Assembly (NCBI GenBank): GCA_028564705.1
Contig: JAPXFQ010002811.1
Span: 1,302,001-1,366,000 of the forward strand
Length of the DNA stretch: 64,000 nucleotides
Source: Apricaphanius iberus
Taxonomy: Eukaryota; Chordata; Actinopteri; Cyprinodontiformes; Aphaniidae
Reading direction: 5' to 3'
A program made the position numbers and the translations under genes. The notes under the pieces are model-generated. The model saw only the letters and a list, made by a program, of their open reading frames with translations, made no database searches and was not told the origin of the DNA. Below are positions 36,485 through 47,500 of the stretch, one piece after another. Each line of letters begins with the position of its first letter. Within the stretch, counting starts at the first letter, position 1.

Positions 36485-39400
36485 ATGGGCTATGATCTGG
36501 AGAGGTTTGTGGGCTATGTCAATGAGGGTCTCCTCTGCTGTGTGTGTCGAGATGTGCTGGAGCGCCCCCTCCAGGCGCCATGTGAACACGCTTACTGCAG
36601 CGCCTGCATCAGCAGCTGGCTGCTCCATCACCACTCCTGTCCTGAAGACAGGCTGCCCCTGGACGTGAGCAGTCTCAGGCCGCTGTACAGGTGGATCCCT
36701 GCACCCCGTCCATCTACCCAAATCACTCGCTGAGTTCCACCTGTTTAGGTGCATAAATTACAGATGGATGACACATGCCTGAGAGGTTCTGTCTGTTCAA
36801 TGGTAGGTACATGCGTAACGACCTGAACCGCCTGCAGATCCGCTGTGTGAACGCAGGGCAGGGATGTGAGGCGGTCTGCTCCCTGGAGAGCCTCCACACA
36901 CACGAGGATGAGTGCGAGTTTGCCTTCATCGCCTGCTCCAACACAGGTAAGAAAACCACTTTCTGGCTGAGGCCAGGCATGTTTTTAGTGTGTTGCTTAA
37001 AATGTTATTCCACCTACTGTATAAAGTTAAGTCACTATCTTCACGAGAGGTGCATGAAACAAAAGTAATGTGAGAGCACTGGCTGAACAACAGGTGGTTC
37101 ATCTGCTGTCATGGCTACATGTGGCACTCGAACCCACTAAAGACCACAAGCAAAGTTTTTCTGGGGGTCTATTTTTATTTGACAAAGAAAACATGTGCTT
37201 TTCAAAGCAATGATGTCGCTGTGATGTGTCATTTATAGGTGGAGAGTACATTTGCTGCAGCTGTGGTAGGTACAGTGATAAAGTGTGAACTTGCTGTGTG
37301 GTTTTTATTTTATTTCTTTGCGGTGCTACAAAAACTTGTATCAGCTATTCCGGCTGCTGTCTGACTGCTGTGATCTCTGAGAATTTTGTTGATTTTAAAA
37401 TAATTTTCATACGAAACATGTTATCACAAGCACTCTATTATTGAGGAATATGCATTAACTATTTTCTTCTACAGCCAGTAAATATAATAGATTGAGGTAC
37501 TTTGTTAGGTTGACAGGAAGAAGTGGAGGAATCAAGCTGATGTTTTCAAACCCAAGAACCCTGTTCAAGCCAACAAGCGTGGTATAAGGCGTATATTGGA
37601 GTATATATTGTATTAGTATATATATAAAAAAACAGAATCAGAAAGGTTTGTTGCCAAATGTGTGAACAGATTCGCAACATTCTGAAATTGCTTTAGGACT
37701 GTGCAATCATATGAAAAGAAAATCATATGAAAAGACAATGGGACAATGATCCCCAACACACATCAAAGCTGCTTTTGTTCTGGATGAAGCAGAGTAATAA
37801 TTAGCCTCTGGGCCGGCCATGACTTCAGCTGTATTGAAAACCTGTGGATCATGTTTGAAATTTGTGTTCTTGTCAGGAAACCACCCCTATAACAAAAGTT
37901 TGACCATGTCTGATCAGAAGAATTATCAAATGTCTAGCAAGAATTATGCCACAGGTTGATGTTGCTAGTTGACTATCCAAATTTGAATTAGATCTTTCTG
38001 TAAATTTTGTAGACAGATTATTAAGTGCAGAAGATAAGTAAAGCATAGATAGACTGACAAGGGGATCCATCGAGATCTTACAGATTTATGCTTTTTAAAA
38101 ATTCTTGCTACTACTAAACATGTTTCCAGCACTTGTCTGCAAACCAAGCCTTAAGCCCTAAAGCACAGAGAAACTGCATATGCATCATGTGACGATTTCG
38201 GTGACTTGTCTCTTTTCAGGTTGTCCGGTGCAGGTAGAGAGGCGGGGTTTGGAGGCCCACCTGTCCGAATGCAACTTCCGAAGCAGAGAGTGTCCCAACG
38301 GCTGTGGTCACACTCTCCAGTCCATCGACCAATCACAGCACAACTGTGTGGCAGAGCTGCGGATGGAGGTGGAGATGATGAGGTTTGTTCACCGGGCCGG
38401 AAATAAAAACATGCCCCAGAGCTTTTCCACATTTTGTCACACAACAAACCAGAAAAGCTATGCTTCTAAAAAAAATGTTTTTGGGATATTACGTGATAGA
38501 CCATCTCAGAGTAATGCACAGTTAAAGAGATGAAGGGACATATTTTAGCCGATTAACTCTGGAAAGTTGTGAGTTGTGTTTAGCCCCCCATAGTCAATAA
38601 TTGGGCGCATTATGCAGCTGGAAGTCCTTTGGGCTATCACGCTACCAGGTTGGCAGACCGAGAGTTTGAAGATTTTCCCATTCTAGTTGCAAAATGTCTC
38701 AAGTATCAAATATCTCTACTGTGAACATCAAATTTGAAATCATGCTGTATGGTCACAGCTAGATTTTGGTATTAGCTTTGACTAGGCCATTTCAAAACAT
38801 GAAGTGTTGGGCAAGTTACTAAAAAAAGTAATATATTTTACATTACTAGTTACGGCATTCAAAATGCATTACAAATTACTGTCTCAAAAATGTACCTAAG
38901 TTATTTTTGGCAAAAAATCTTAAATATGTAACACAATTTTTTAATGGTGTAACTTATCGATTTACCTTTTTCCACAAGTGTGACGCCAGAAATACTGTTA
39001 TTTTTAAACAATTTTATTAAACTTCAAGTGTGTTTGCATGCCTTCTGTCTAATAATAATGTTTGTTAAATCGCATCAAAAGTAGATGGTGAAACTGATAA
39101 TCAAAAAGAGACTGGAAAAGGATGAGACTCCTGAGACTGAACAGTCGTTCAACGGGTTGAATTATAACACTGTGGAAATGTACGTTTTCCTCAGCCATCC
39201 TGGTTTCCTGATGTTTTGTTTTCCAGCAACAGGAGGTGGACGGTGGATATTGTTCTATGGTATGTAACTGGATCTGATCCGCTGCATTAGCTGGGTGGAA
39301 AACAATTTTAAATGCGCTTTAAACTTTAGTTACAGAAACCGTAATGAGTAATACATTGTTCTACATTTTATATATACTGTGTTACATTAAAGCATTACTG

Positions 39401-42190
39401 AAAAAATATATTCCTTCAACTCATTACTTTTGTAATGTGTTACTCCCAACACCGAACATGAATATGCTATGATCTAAACTAGGGCTGAGTAAAAAAAGAA
39501 AATAGATTCACAAGATCAAAGATCGGGTTAATTGTTAAAAATAGTTTGCCCTTTTTACAGCTAAAATATGAATAAAATAATACAGGCATCCTTTTAGTTC
39601 CGACAGTGTTAATGCATCTTTTTTCCTGTTAAATTCAATTCAATTTCAATTCAGTTTATTTATATAGCGCCATTTCACAACAGATGTCATCTCAAGGCAC
39701 TTTACAAAAAGAGTTATTACAATACAATGTTTAGTGTAGAAATTACAGAACCACAGAAGATTGCGTCGTGGAATTCTCAGCAATCCCTCATACTGAGCAA
39801 GCATGCAGCGACAGTGGGAAGGAAAAACTCCCTTTTAACAGGAAGAAACCTCCGGCAGAACCAGGCTCAGCACAAGCGGTTATCTGCCGCGACCGTCTGT
39901 GGCTTGGAGAATACATAACAGAGACACAGAAAGAGCAATAGAACTGATGCACAAGTTTGTTGCAGGACGTGGAGAATTTTCCGTCACTGCAATGCCATCT
40001 TAGTCAGGGTCGTCAAGCAGGGCTAATCCGGAGCACCTACTATAATAGAAAACAGGTTAGTGCTTGAATTGACAGCACATCATGCAGTTGGGGAGAAGTA
40101 GGAGAGAAAGTAGGAACAGACCCTAATAATGTCCTCCAACAGCCTAGCCTAAAGCAGCATAGCTACTAACATTAACCTGTCTCCTAGCTACTAGGAGACC
40201 TGGCTACCAACACTCTGTCTGAGTCCTCCTGACCCGTGGACGGTGTAGGGCCGGTAACGGCCCCCGTCATGCCGGGGTCTTCTCGGAGTCGGGTTGTTTG
40301 AGAATGCAGCCCAAAGTGGGTGGTAAACTCCATCTAAGGCTAAATACCGGCACGAGACCGATAGTCGACAACTATCTTAAGGAAAAATAGACAGAACTGA
40401 GAGGACAGAGTTGAAGAGGGCGAGAAACGTTTAAGAGATAAACGGGTGGGGTCCGCACAGTCTGCCCGGGGGATTCAACCCGGCAGGTAATGGGCGGCCG
40501 CACTGTGCGGGAGGATCCCCTTGAGGGACCTCTCTCCGGCGCTGGCTGGCCCCTGTGGGGCGCATTTCTTCCGCGGCGGTAAGCCGCGACCGGCTCCGGA
40601 TCTTTACCTGGCTTACATTAATCTATCTCTACCTAGCTACTCTACCTCTTCCTATCTCTTCCTAACTTTTGACACTCTGCCTGACTACTAACATTAACCT
40701 GTCTCTTCCTATCTACCTGTCTGACCTGACTCTAACTACCTATAAACATATCTCTAACTGTAAGCTTTGTCAAAGAGGAAAGTTTTTAGCCTAGTTTTAA
40801 AGATAGACAAATTGTCTGCTTCACGAACCAACCCTGGGAGCCGGTTCCATAGGAGGGGAGCCTGATAGCTGAAAGATCTGCCACCCATTCTACTTTTAGA
40901 AATCCTAGGAACTACCAGTAAACCTGCAGTCTGAGAGCGAAGGTCTCTGTTAGGAACATATGGAACAATCAGGTCTCTTATGTATGATGGAGCTAGATTA
41001 TTAAGGGCTTTATATGTCAGAAGGAGGATCTTGAATTCTATTCTAGATTTTACTGGGAGCCAGTGAAGAGAAGCTAAAACAGGGGAAATGTGATCTCTTC
41101 TTTTAATATTCATCAGAATCCTAGCAGCAGCATTTTGAACTAACTGAAGACTTTTAATTGTATTCTGTGGACTACCTGATAATAGACAGTTACAGTAATC
41201 CAGCCTTGAAGTAACAAAGGCATGGACTAGTTTTTCAGCATCATTCCTGGACAGGATGGTTCTAATTTTTGCAATATTCCTAAGGTGAAAAAAGGAAATC
41301 CTACAGACTTCTTTAATGTAAGTTCTAAACGACATATCTTGGTCAAAAATGACACCGAGGTTTTTTGCTTTATTACTGGAGGCTAATTTAATGCCGTCCA
41401 GGTGAAGGGGCTGACTAAGTAGTTTATTTTTCAGAGCTTCTGGTCCAAAGACGACAACTTCTGTTTTATCAGAATTTAGAAGCAAGAAGTTTAGAGTCAT
41501 CCAAGTTTTTATGTCTTCCAGACATGCCTGTAGTCTACCTAACTGATTGGATTCATCAGGATTTATGGATAGATATAGCTGTGTATCATCTGCGTAACTA
41601 TGGAATTTTATCCCATGCTGCCTAATTATTTTACCAATAGGAAGCATATATATAGTAAAGAGAATCGGCCCAAGCACTGAACCCTGTGGTACTCCGCAAG
41701 TAACTATTGAGGTTGAGGAAGATCTATTGTTTACCTGAACAAACTGAAATCTGTTAGACAAATAAGATTTAAACCAGCCTAGGGCTGTTCCTATTATACC
41801 GACACTTTGAAGCCTTTGAAGAAATTGTCACCAGGGGGACATTTTGACGCACCTCATAGCTAGAATGTCCTGGGTTCGATTCCCGCCGGGGACGCTGTGG
41901 GTGCTGAGAGTGTGTTTGTTCCTCCACATCATCGGCACCCACACCCTGGGTGGGGTTGGCGAAAGGGCCTCTCCGTGTGGAGATTGCATGTTCTCCCCGC
42001 TTTCCCTTGGGTAGCTAATGTGAGCTACTCCTACAAAAACATGCATCAGTCCTGGGCTGTACACTGCCTCCTCCTGGCTGGCTTTGGGGCCCGAGGGGGT
42101 GGGGAGGATCTAGCTGGAATAACAGGATCCTTCCACACGCTACGTCCATCTAGGGAAAAACCCCACCCCATCAGGTGAAAAGAAGGGCCC

Positions 42191-42227
<37 letters not shown>

Positions 42228-43378
42228 GTTCCTCACCCGATGTCATTGAATCACAGGCATATAATTAAGATAATAGCACTGAATCATATCTGTATTGAAT
42301 TGAATCAGATTGGATCGAATAGGATTATGATTGATTCTAACGCTCGAGAATGGAGTCTTGACATTTTAATAAATACCTAGCCCTAATCTAAACCTTCCCA
42401 TTTTAACTCTGGCTGCATCTTTAAGTCCTGCGGTTGTAAGTTCTGCACGCAACCCACCTCCTCCCTCATTTGCTATGCCGCCTACATGCTTTGTGAAAAA
42501 CCTGCAGACAAGACTTCTATAACAACCAGGTTTGTAGGATGCAGAACAGCCACTTCACCTGTGGATCTAATCCTCCCCACAACCTTCTCTCTGGCATGTG
42601 TGGTGTGCTTTCTGGTCTTCATTATGCTGTTTGTTCACAAACATTCTCAGCTTCAGCGTCCCTTCTGGTCTTGTCCCTTTCCACAGGGCAGAGATGCTGT
42701 GCAAGGTGGAGGAGGTGAGACGAGAGATGGAGTCCAGGCTGGACTCCCAGAGGAGACATATGGTGCAGAAAGAGTCGCAGCTGAAGAACGAGGTGGAGGA
42801 GCTCAAGGTAAGCTCTCATTCTCTTACAAATAAGTAAATGATAATTGAACTACATTGGCAAACATTTAAATTGCCTGTAACAGGTGCTTGCTCACATCCC
42901 GAGCTGCTCTCATTCAATCTGTTTCAGGTTTAGATGTTTTTGAGATGTATCCACGACTGTCGCACAAAGAAAAGCACCAGGTGTCTCTCATAGGATGCCT
43001 TTTGTTCTGCAGGGTCAGTTATCCCGTGTGATGTGCGACATGCGCGCCCTATTAGGAGCAGAGCGCCTGAGGAGGCAAGAGCTGGCAGAATCAGAGCTGG
43101 AGAAGAGAGAGCTGTTGGAGCTCCTGAGAGACATACAGCCAACCAGGAGCCAGCCACCCGCCGGGCAGGCAGCCAGGGATCAGTCTGCAGGGGACCAGCA
43201 CACCGATCCACCTCAACACCAGCAAAGAGCGGCTTCGTTGCACGCCTCCCCTCTGACTCACTGCGTTGCAGGCCCGGCCGCTTCCCCTCAGCTTTGGGAG
43301 GGGGTCCGTAAGGGCAGCACCCGGAGCCTGACGCTGGACTGCATCAAGAAGAAGAGCCGCGAGGTGACGGTCATCTGA
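36485..43378 (+). CDS. RING / TRAF-type zinc-finger E3 ubiquitin ligase (RNF41/RNF151/PDZRN-like)
   Basis: Five coding exons: 36485-36690, 36807-36946, 38220-38382, 42687-42807, 43013-43378. Phases agree and give 331 residues. Starting MGYDLERF, as in RNF41/NRDP1 and PDZRN proteins, it has a RING at about 18-58 with ligands C-x2-C, C-x-H-x2-C-x2-C and CPED. The eighth ligand is Asp, as in the C3HC3D RING of RNF41. Two TRAF-type zinc fingers follow (about 75-155, RCVNAGQGCEAVC and GCPVQV..GLEAHLSEC), then a coiled coil (about 165-245, VRREMESRLDSQRR, ELEKRELLELL) and a low-complexity Gln/Pro/Ala tail. The last residues EVTVI fit a class I PDZ ligand. It lacks the USP8-binding C-terminal domain of RNF41 and has no PDZ domain. 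Expected role: a cytoplasmic E3 ligase; substrate unknown. The exact orthologue could not be fixed; a teleost rnf41-like gene is likely. Confidence 0.85.
37500..37960 (+). mobile_element. Tc1-like transposase relic
   Basis: Plus-strand segments include GACAATGATCCCCAACACAC and ATTGAAAACCTGTGGATC, the catalytic DNDPQHTS and IENLW regions of Tc1 transposases, with stops between. It lies in the intron after the RING gene's second exon. Confidence 0.65.
38804..39454. mobile_element. hAT-like MITE (651 bp)
   Basis: Starts GTGTTGGGCAAG and ends CTCCCAACACCG (inverted). The perfect 8-bp duplication AACATGAA lies at 38796-38803 and 39455-39462. The interior has AGTAAT/ATTACT-rich sequence resembling the copy at 14367-15035. 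Confidence 0.85.
39632..41828 (-). mobile_element. 5'-truncated L2/Maui-type LINE with long open reverse-transcriptase frame
   Basis: The minus strand has an uninterrupted frame from about 41828 to 40754 (335 residues from its first Met at 41761) encoding a reverse-transcriptase palm: [17 protein letters not shown], then YADDTQLYL (catalytic YADD), then the downstream thumb region ending in KTRLKTFLFDKAYS. The fingers domain and endonuclease are absent. A GC-rich 3'UTR (about 40750-40200) and the terminus TTTATTTATATAGCGCC at the low-coordinate end complete it. The intact frame suggests a recent insertion. Confidence 0.88.
41829..42180 (+). mobile_element. tRNA-derived SINE (partial)
   Basis: GGTTCGATTCC at 41873-41883 is a tRNA B box. 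It is followed by the body GTGTGGAGATTGCATGTTCT common in teleost SINEs. The A-box head is degenerate or missing. It abuts the 5' end of the LINE. Confidence 0.65.
42192..42224. repeat. TA dinucleotide repeat
   Basis: About 15 TA units immediately after the SINE body. Confidence 0.85.
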
Positions 43379-43808
43379 ATCAACGGGGGCTGAAGACTCC
43401 CCAGTCTATTACAAATGTATCTTTTTATTTGTGCAAGTTCCAGAAATGCATTAGAAATCACAATACACAGGTTTTATATGCAGTTACTAGCTTAGATACA
43501 TTTTTAGTAAAAAAAAAAAAAAGTCTTTGTACATCAGTCCCTGCAGGGACAAAAACATATTAAAAATCTTTTGTCATTCAATTTAAAGACAAAATCAGAT
43601 TATGGATTTATGGAATAATACTAAAAAAATGAGTTATTATTTTGGGTTGTTATATGAATATATTTATAGAGGAATGTTCTTTAGTATTTATTCTGTTGTA
43701 ATAAGAGTGAATCTAATCAGGGATGGAGTGTGATCAATGTTAACCCCGAAACTGATATTTGAGTTTGTGATCAATACTTTCATGTTCATTTTTAAAGAAC
43801 ATTAGTCA

Positions 43809-43814
43809 AATAAA
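43809..43814 (+). terminator. Polyadenylation signal of the RING gene
   Basis: AATAAA 431 bases after the stop codon at 43378, followed by AT-rich sequence. Confidence 0.65.
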
Positions 43815-43829
43815 GCTGAATGAAATGCA

Positions 43830-44405
43830 ACCTTACATTAACATACCGGTGTGGATTTTATTTCAAGATCTCTATAATATGGTAGAAGGAATACAAATAT
43901 TTCCCCCACCCATGTGTTGTCCAAAGCAGTTTTTTCCTTTGGCAATATCACTATCACCCAACCATCAGTCCATGTCTTCTCTTTGGCCCACTAGAACCAT
44001 GTGTTTAGTCATTTATGGTTAAATCTGACTGTACTTGTAGGGACATTTTCTGTTTTTCAGTTGCATCACACAATCTTGTTTTTTCAAAGCAGATTAACTT
44101 AAAAACCAAACTTTTTCATCAGATATTTGTTGACCAACACATGGAGATTTAAAAAAAGTCATCTATAATTATGAAATAAGTGAAATAATTATTTTTGATC
44201 TGTATTTTTTTATACAAAATGAAACAGATGATTATCCACACATTTTGGACTTCAACAAAATCTTTTCACACAGTTCTCTCTGATTACCGATGCTCCTTCA
44301 GTGTTAATTCATTTTCTTTATGCTCTTTACAAGCTTCAAACATTGATTTTTTTTCTTCTGTCTCCTCTCTATTTCTATAAAAACACACACTCAGTTACTG
44401 CCACC
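43830..44405. other. Spacer between convergent RING gene and virma
   Basis: About 580 AT-rich bases with no recognised gene, between two facing polyadenylation signals. Confidence 0.6.
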
Positions 44406-44411
44406 TTTATT
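44406..44411 (-). terminator. Polyadenylation signal of virma
   Basis: AATAAA on the minus strand, about 140 bases past the virma stop codon at 44548. Confidence 0.65.
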
Positions 44412-44547
44412 CTGTAACAAAACAAAAACATCTCAACAATGTCGGCGTGACACCCGAGGCAAGACGTTTCCGTAGAGACGGCAAACATGAATGCCGATTG
44501 GTCCGTTTGTCGCCCATGAGAGGGCTGAAGTCACTGCCCAGGTGAAT

Positions 44548-47500
44548 TTACCTGGTGAAAGAGCGTACGTGTCTACCCCTCCCACCTCCGCTCCCTCCAC
44601 CACCACTGAACTTGCTCCCCTGAGATCCCCTTCCTCCTCCTCCTCCAGCGGCAGCAGCGCCTCCTGCTCCGCCCAGCCACGACAGCCCCGTACCTCCTCT
44701 GCCCCGCGGGGCTCGATCCCGAAGGGCGAGCCGATAAGCACCTGTGGGGCGGAAAATAAAAGAGCAAAAATGTTCATTCTTGGGTAAATTTGGTGCTAAA
44801 TATACTGTACAGTCGATAAATACAAGCAAAGTTCATCAATGAACAGAATCAGTAACTCATATTACATACATTTGTTACATGGAGTTATGTTGGATTATTA
44901 TGACTCTCAGATTGAAAACCCAAAATCCAATGTCTCAGAATATGGGAATATTACATAAAAAACACTTTTTATATAAAAACAAGAAAAGTACGTAGGGAAA
45001 TTCATTTGCGTGGGTTCCAGAATCAATGTGGCCTGTGGCACTGCTGGGGTTTAAAATCAAACCCAGTTTGCTGGCCAATCAAGCAGAGTTATGATTAAAG
45101 CAGACCAGAAAACCAAATTGGCATCTCCAGCTTTTTTTTAAAGGAAGCAGTGAGTGCAATGGCGATTCTGGGAGGGGTCAGGGGTGAAATCTGATTGGCC
45201 ACCCAAGATCTGATAGATCTACACATGATGTGATGTTGAAAATATATCGAAATATAATGTTTTTGCAATAGCAAATTGTATTTGAATGCTGTTGAATATT
45301 TGTGGCAATTAGTGGGACAAAAAGTATTGGAGTTACTATGAAGTCTTAAAATACCACCATTTAAGGCGACCTGTTTGTTATAAGAAATAACTAGATATTA
45401 TTAAATATTATGTTTTTAAAATATTATCTTCATCTAAATGGTGCTTTTTTTTTACAATTAATCACTGATAAACATGATTCTTACAAAATATAAAAAGCAA
45501 TGTAATTTCTATGGTTTAGCATTGATTGCTGTGATTCCCACAGGTGTAATTAATGGTCATACGATAAAGCTGTATACGCCAGGAGTTATTTATTTACTCA
45601 AACTCAAAATGGCATATACCAATATTCCCTCTTTTCTACACACAACTGGGAACTTTAATCTGTGTTTTATCAGAACTGTAACTTTTTTATCAATATTTTT
45701 GCATGAATGTGCTCTAAAAATGGCCGGGGCGGTATGCCGGTTCATACCGAAAACCGGTGTTTAATTTTGTTATATTAATTTTCAATATACCGCTTTACCG
45801 GTGAATAGCTCAGACAACTTCCAGAACGTTTAATGTGGGGAAGTGTTTCAGTGGGGACCGATTGCACTGCTACACGCTCTTCACCACAGTGTGAAAAGTA
45901 AAGTTTTTTTAACCAAGTGCAGCTGCTGGCAGGAGCTACCTAAGCAAAGCACACAATGCTGATGAAGAAATCCCAAAAAGAGGAGTCGTGTCTGTAGTTT
46001 AGAAGTTGTTGGGCTTTAAAAAGGTCAGATGAGAAGCGAACAGCATATCTTTTACAGGTTTAACTAACTAAAACGTACGACGAATGCATAACTCTGTACA
46101 TCTGTGCTACAGTAGGAATTTATAATGGACACATGTATGTGAATTATTAAGCTATTTTCTTTACCTGCTCATTACTGTTCAGTATTAAAGGGCAGGAGGG
46201 TGTTGTGTGTGGTTTATCAGTTGTACATTTTCTTATCTTGGCCACCCCTCATTTAGTTTGTGTCCCCTTTCGGCCGACTCTGGACCACTAGCACCAGACG
46301 GCCCGACATCCTGAATCATCTGTACGTTGACATGCACACCTAAAATTGAGCTTTTTGCCAGTAATGGGAAAAACTGCTCAGCCAGAGTTGAGAATCCTGC
46401 TTACATGTCAAGAAGAAAATCTAATTATTGATTGAGGTGCGTTCGATTCTGCAACACTAGGTGGCGACATGCATCTCTTTCGCACTGACATTCTACTATT
46501 GGACTTGAGTCACACAGATCATAAACCAATGCTAAAGTGAGTGAAGCAGACTGAGTAAACACAGGATGTGCACAATGAGTGAAGAAACGGACAAGAACGA
46601 CGCTGCAGCACAGAACAGTCTATAAGCACTGTACTGTTTGTGTTAAACTCCTTGTTCCCGATTCCACAGTCTCCCGGGCTTCTGAAAGCCCGGCTTCCCC
46701 TCAATGTTTACATGAAGAGAAATGTGATTGTTGTAATCGCATTACCTGGGTACCTTAGTACGATTTCTCAAACTCTAATTCGGTTCGACATAAGTTGAGC
46801 TAAGATGTATACATGCATTTTTAAAAGTCCAATGTCACTCGGACTAAAGGCAATAATTCCACTTTCTCTTACAGCGTGTAAACACGCTGATTGACTGAGG
46901 AAACTTTAAACTGGACTTCAAGCTAAATGGATTCTGTTCCTCTCCAATCTTCCTGATGTGCAAATTAAATGCAACCTTTACTCTCATCTGAAGACAGGAG
47001 TTTAGACATATGCACAAAAATAAAGTTATTTTCCTCCTTATGATGCAGCCTCCGGTTCATGAGTGTTATATTATTATAAATATATATATTATGTTGCCAG
47101 TCCAATTGATCCTTGGCCGTCTACCACACCGTTTTTCTGCTTGCTCTTTGTGCCGTTTTTGCGTCACAATAACCGTCTGCTGGACAAATCCTAAATCAAA
47201 TTATTGTGTAGGGTATAATATTGCCAGAAACCCTGTTTTATATTGGTCCTCTGCATTTTTTAAGAACTGGACAATATTTATCAAATTGACTGTACTCATA
47301 AGTGCATTAACAGTGTGTCCAATATTGCATTTGCAAAGGAAAAAAAATTTCTAGGCTTTTCTATGTAATGCTTTGAATGCTAAATATATATTTAGCCAGC
47401 AGTATGGATCATCACTACCTGTGATGCCAACAACCTGACAGATTGTACTGATTGTTGATGGGGCCACTCTGTTGATGGAAAAACATTATTATTAATAATA

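Larger units (their letters stand above)
39480..42385. mobile_element. hAT-like MITE split by a nested LINE and SINE
   Basis: The left end TAGGGCTGAGTA and the reverse complement of the right end, TAGGGCTAGGTA, match, and the perfect 8-bp duplication ATCTAAAC lies at 39472-39479 and 42386-42393. Only about 150 bases of MITE remain on the left and 160 on the right; the middle is occupied by an L2 LINE, a tRNA-type SINE and a TA microsatellite. Confidence 0.8.

Noticed and set aside
41873..41883. tRNA B box
   Set aside because: No complete cloverleaf or A box; the following sequence is a SINE body, so it is not a tRNA gene.
44491..44787. Plus-strand Ser/Pro-rich frame
   Set aside because: Antisense to the Gly/Arg-rich last exon of virma, which is firmly identified.
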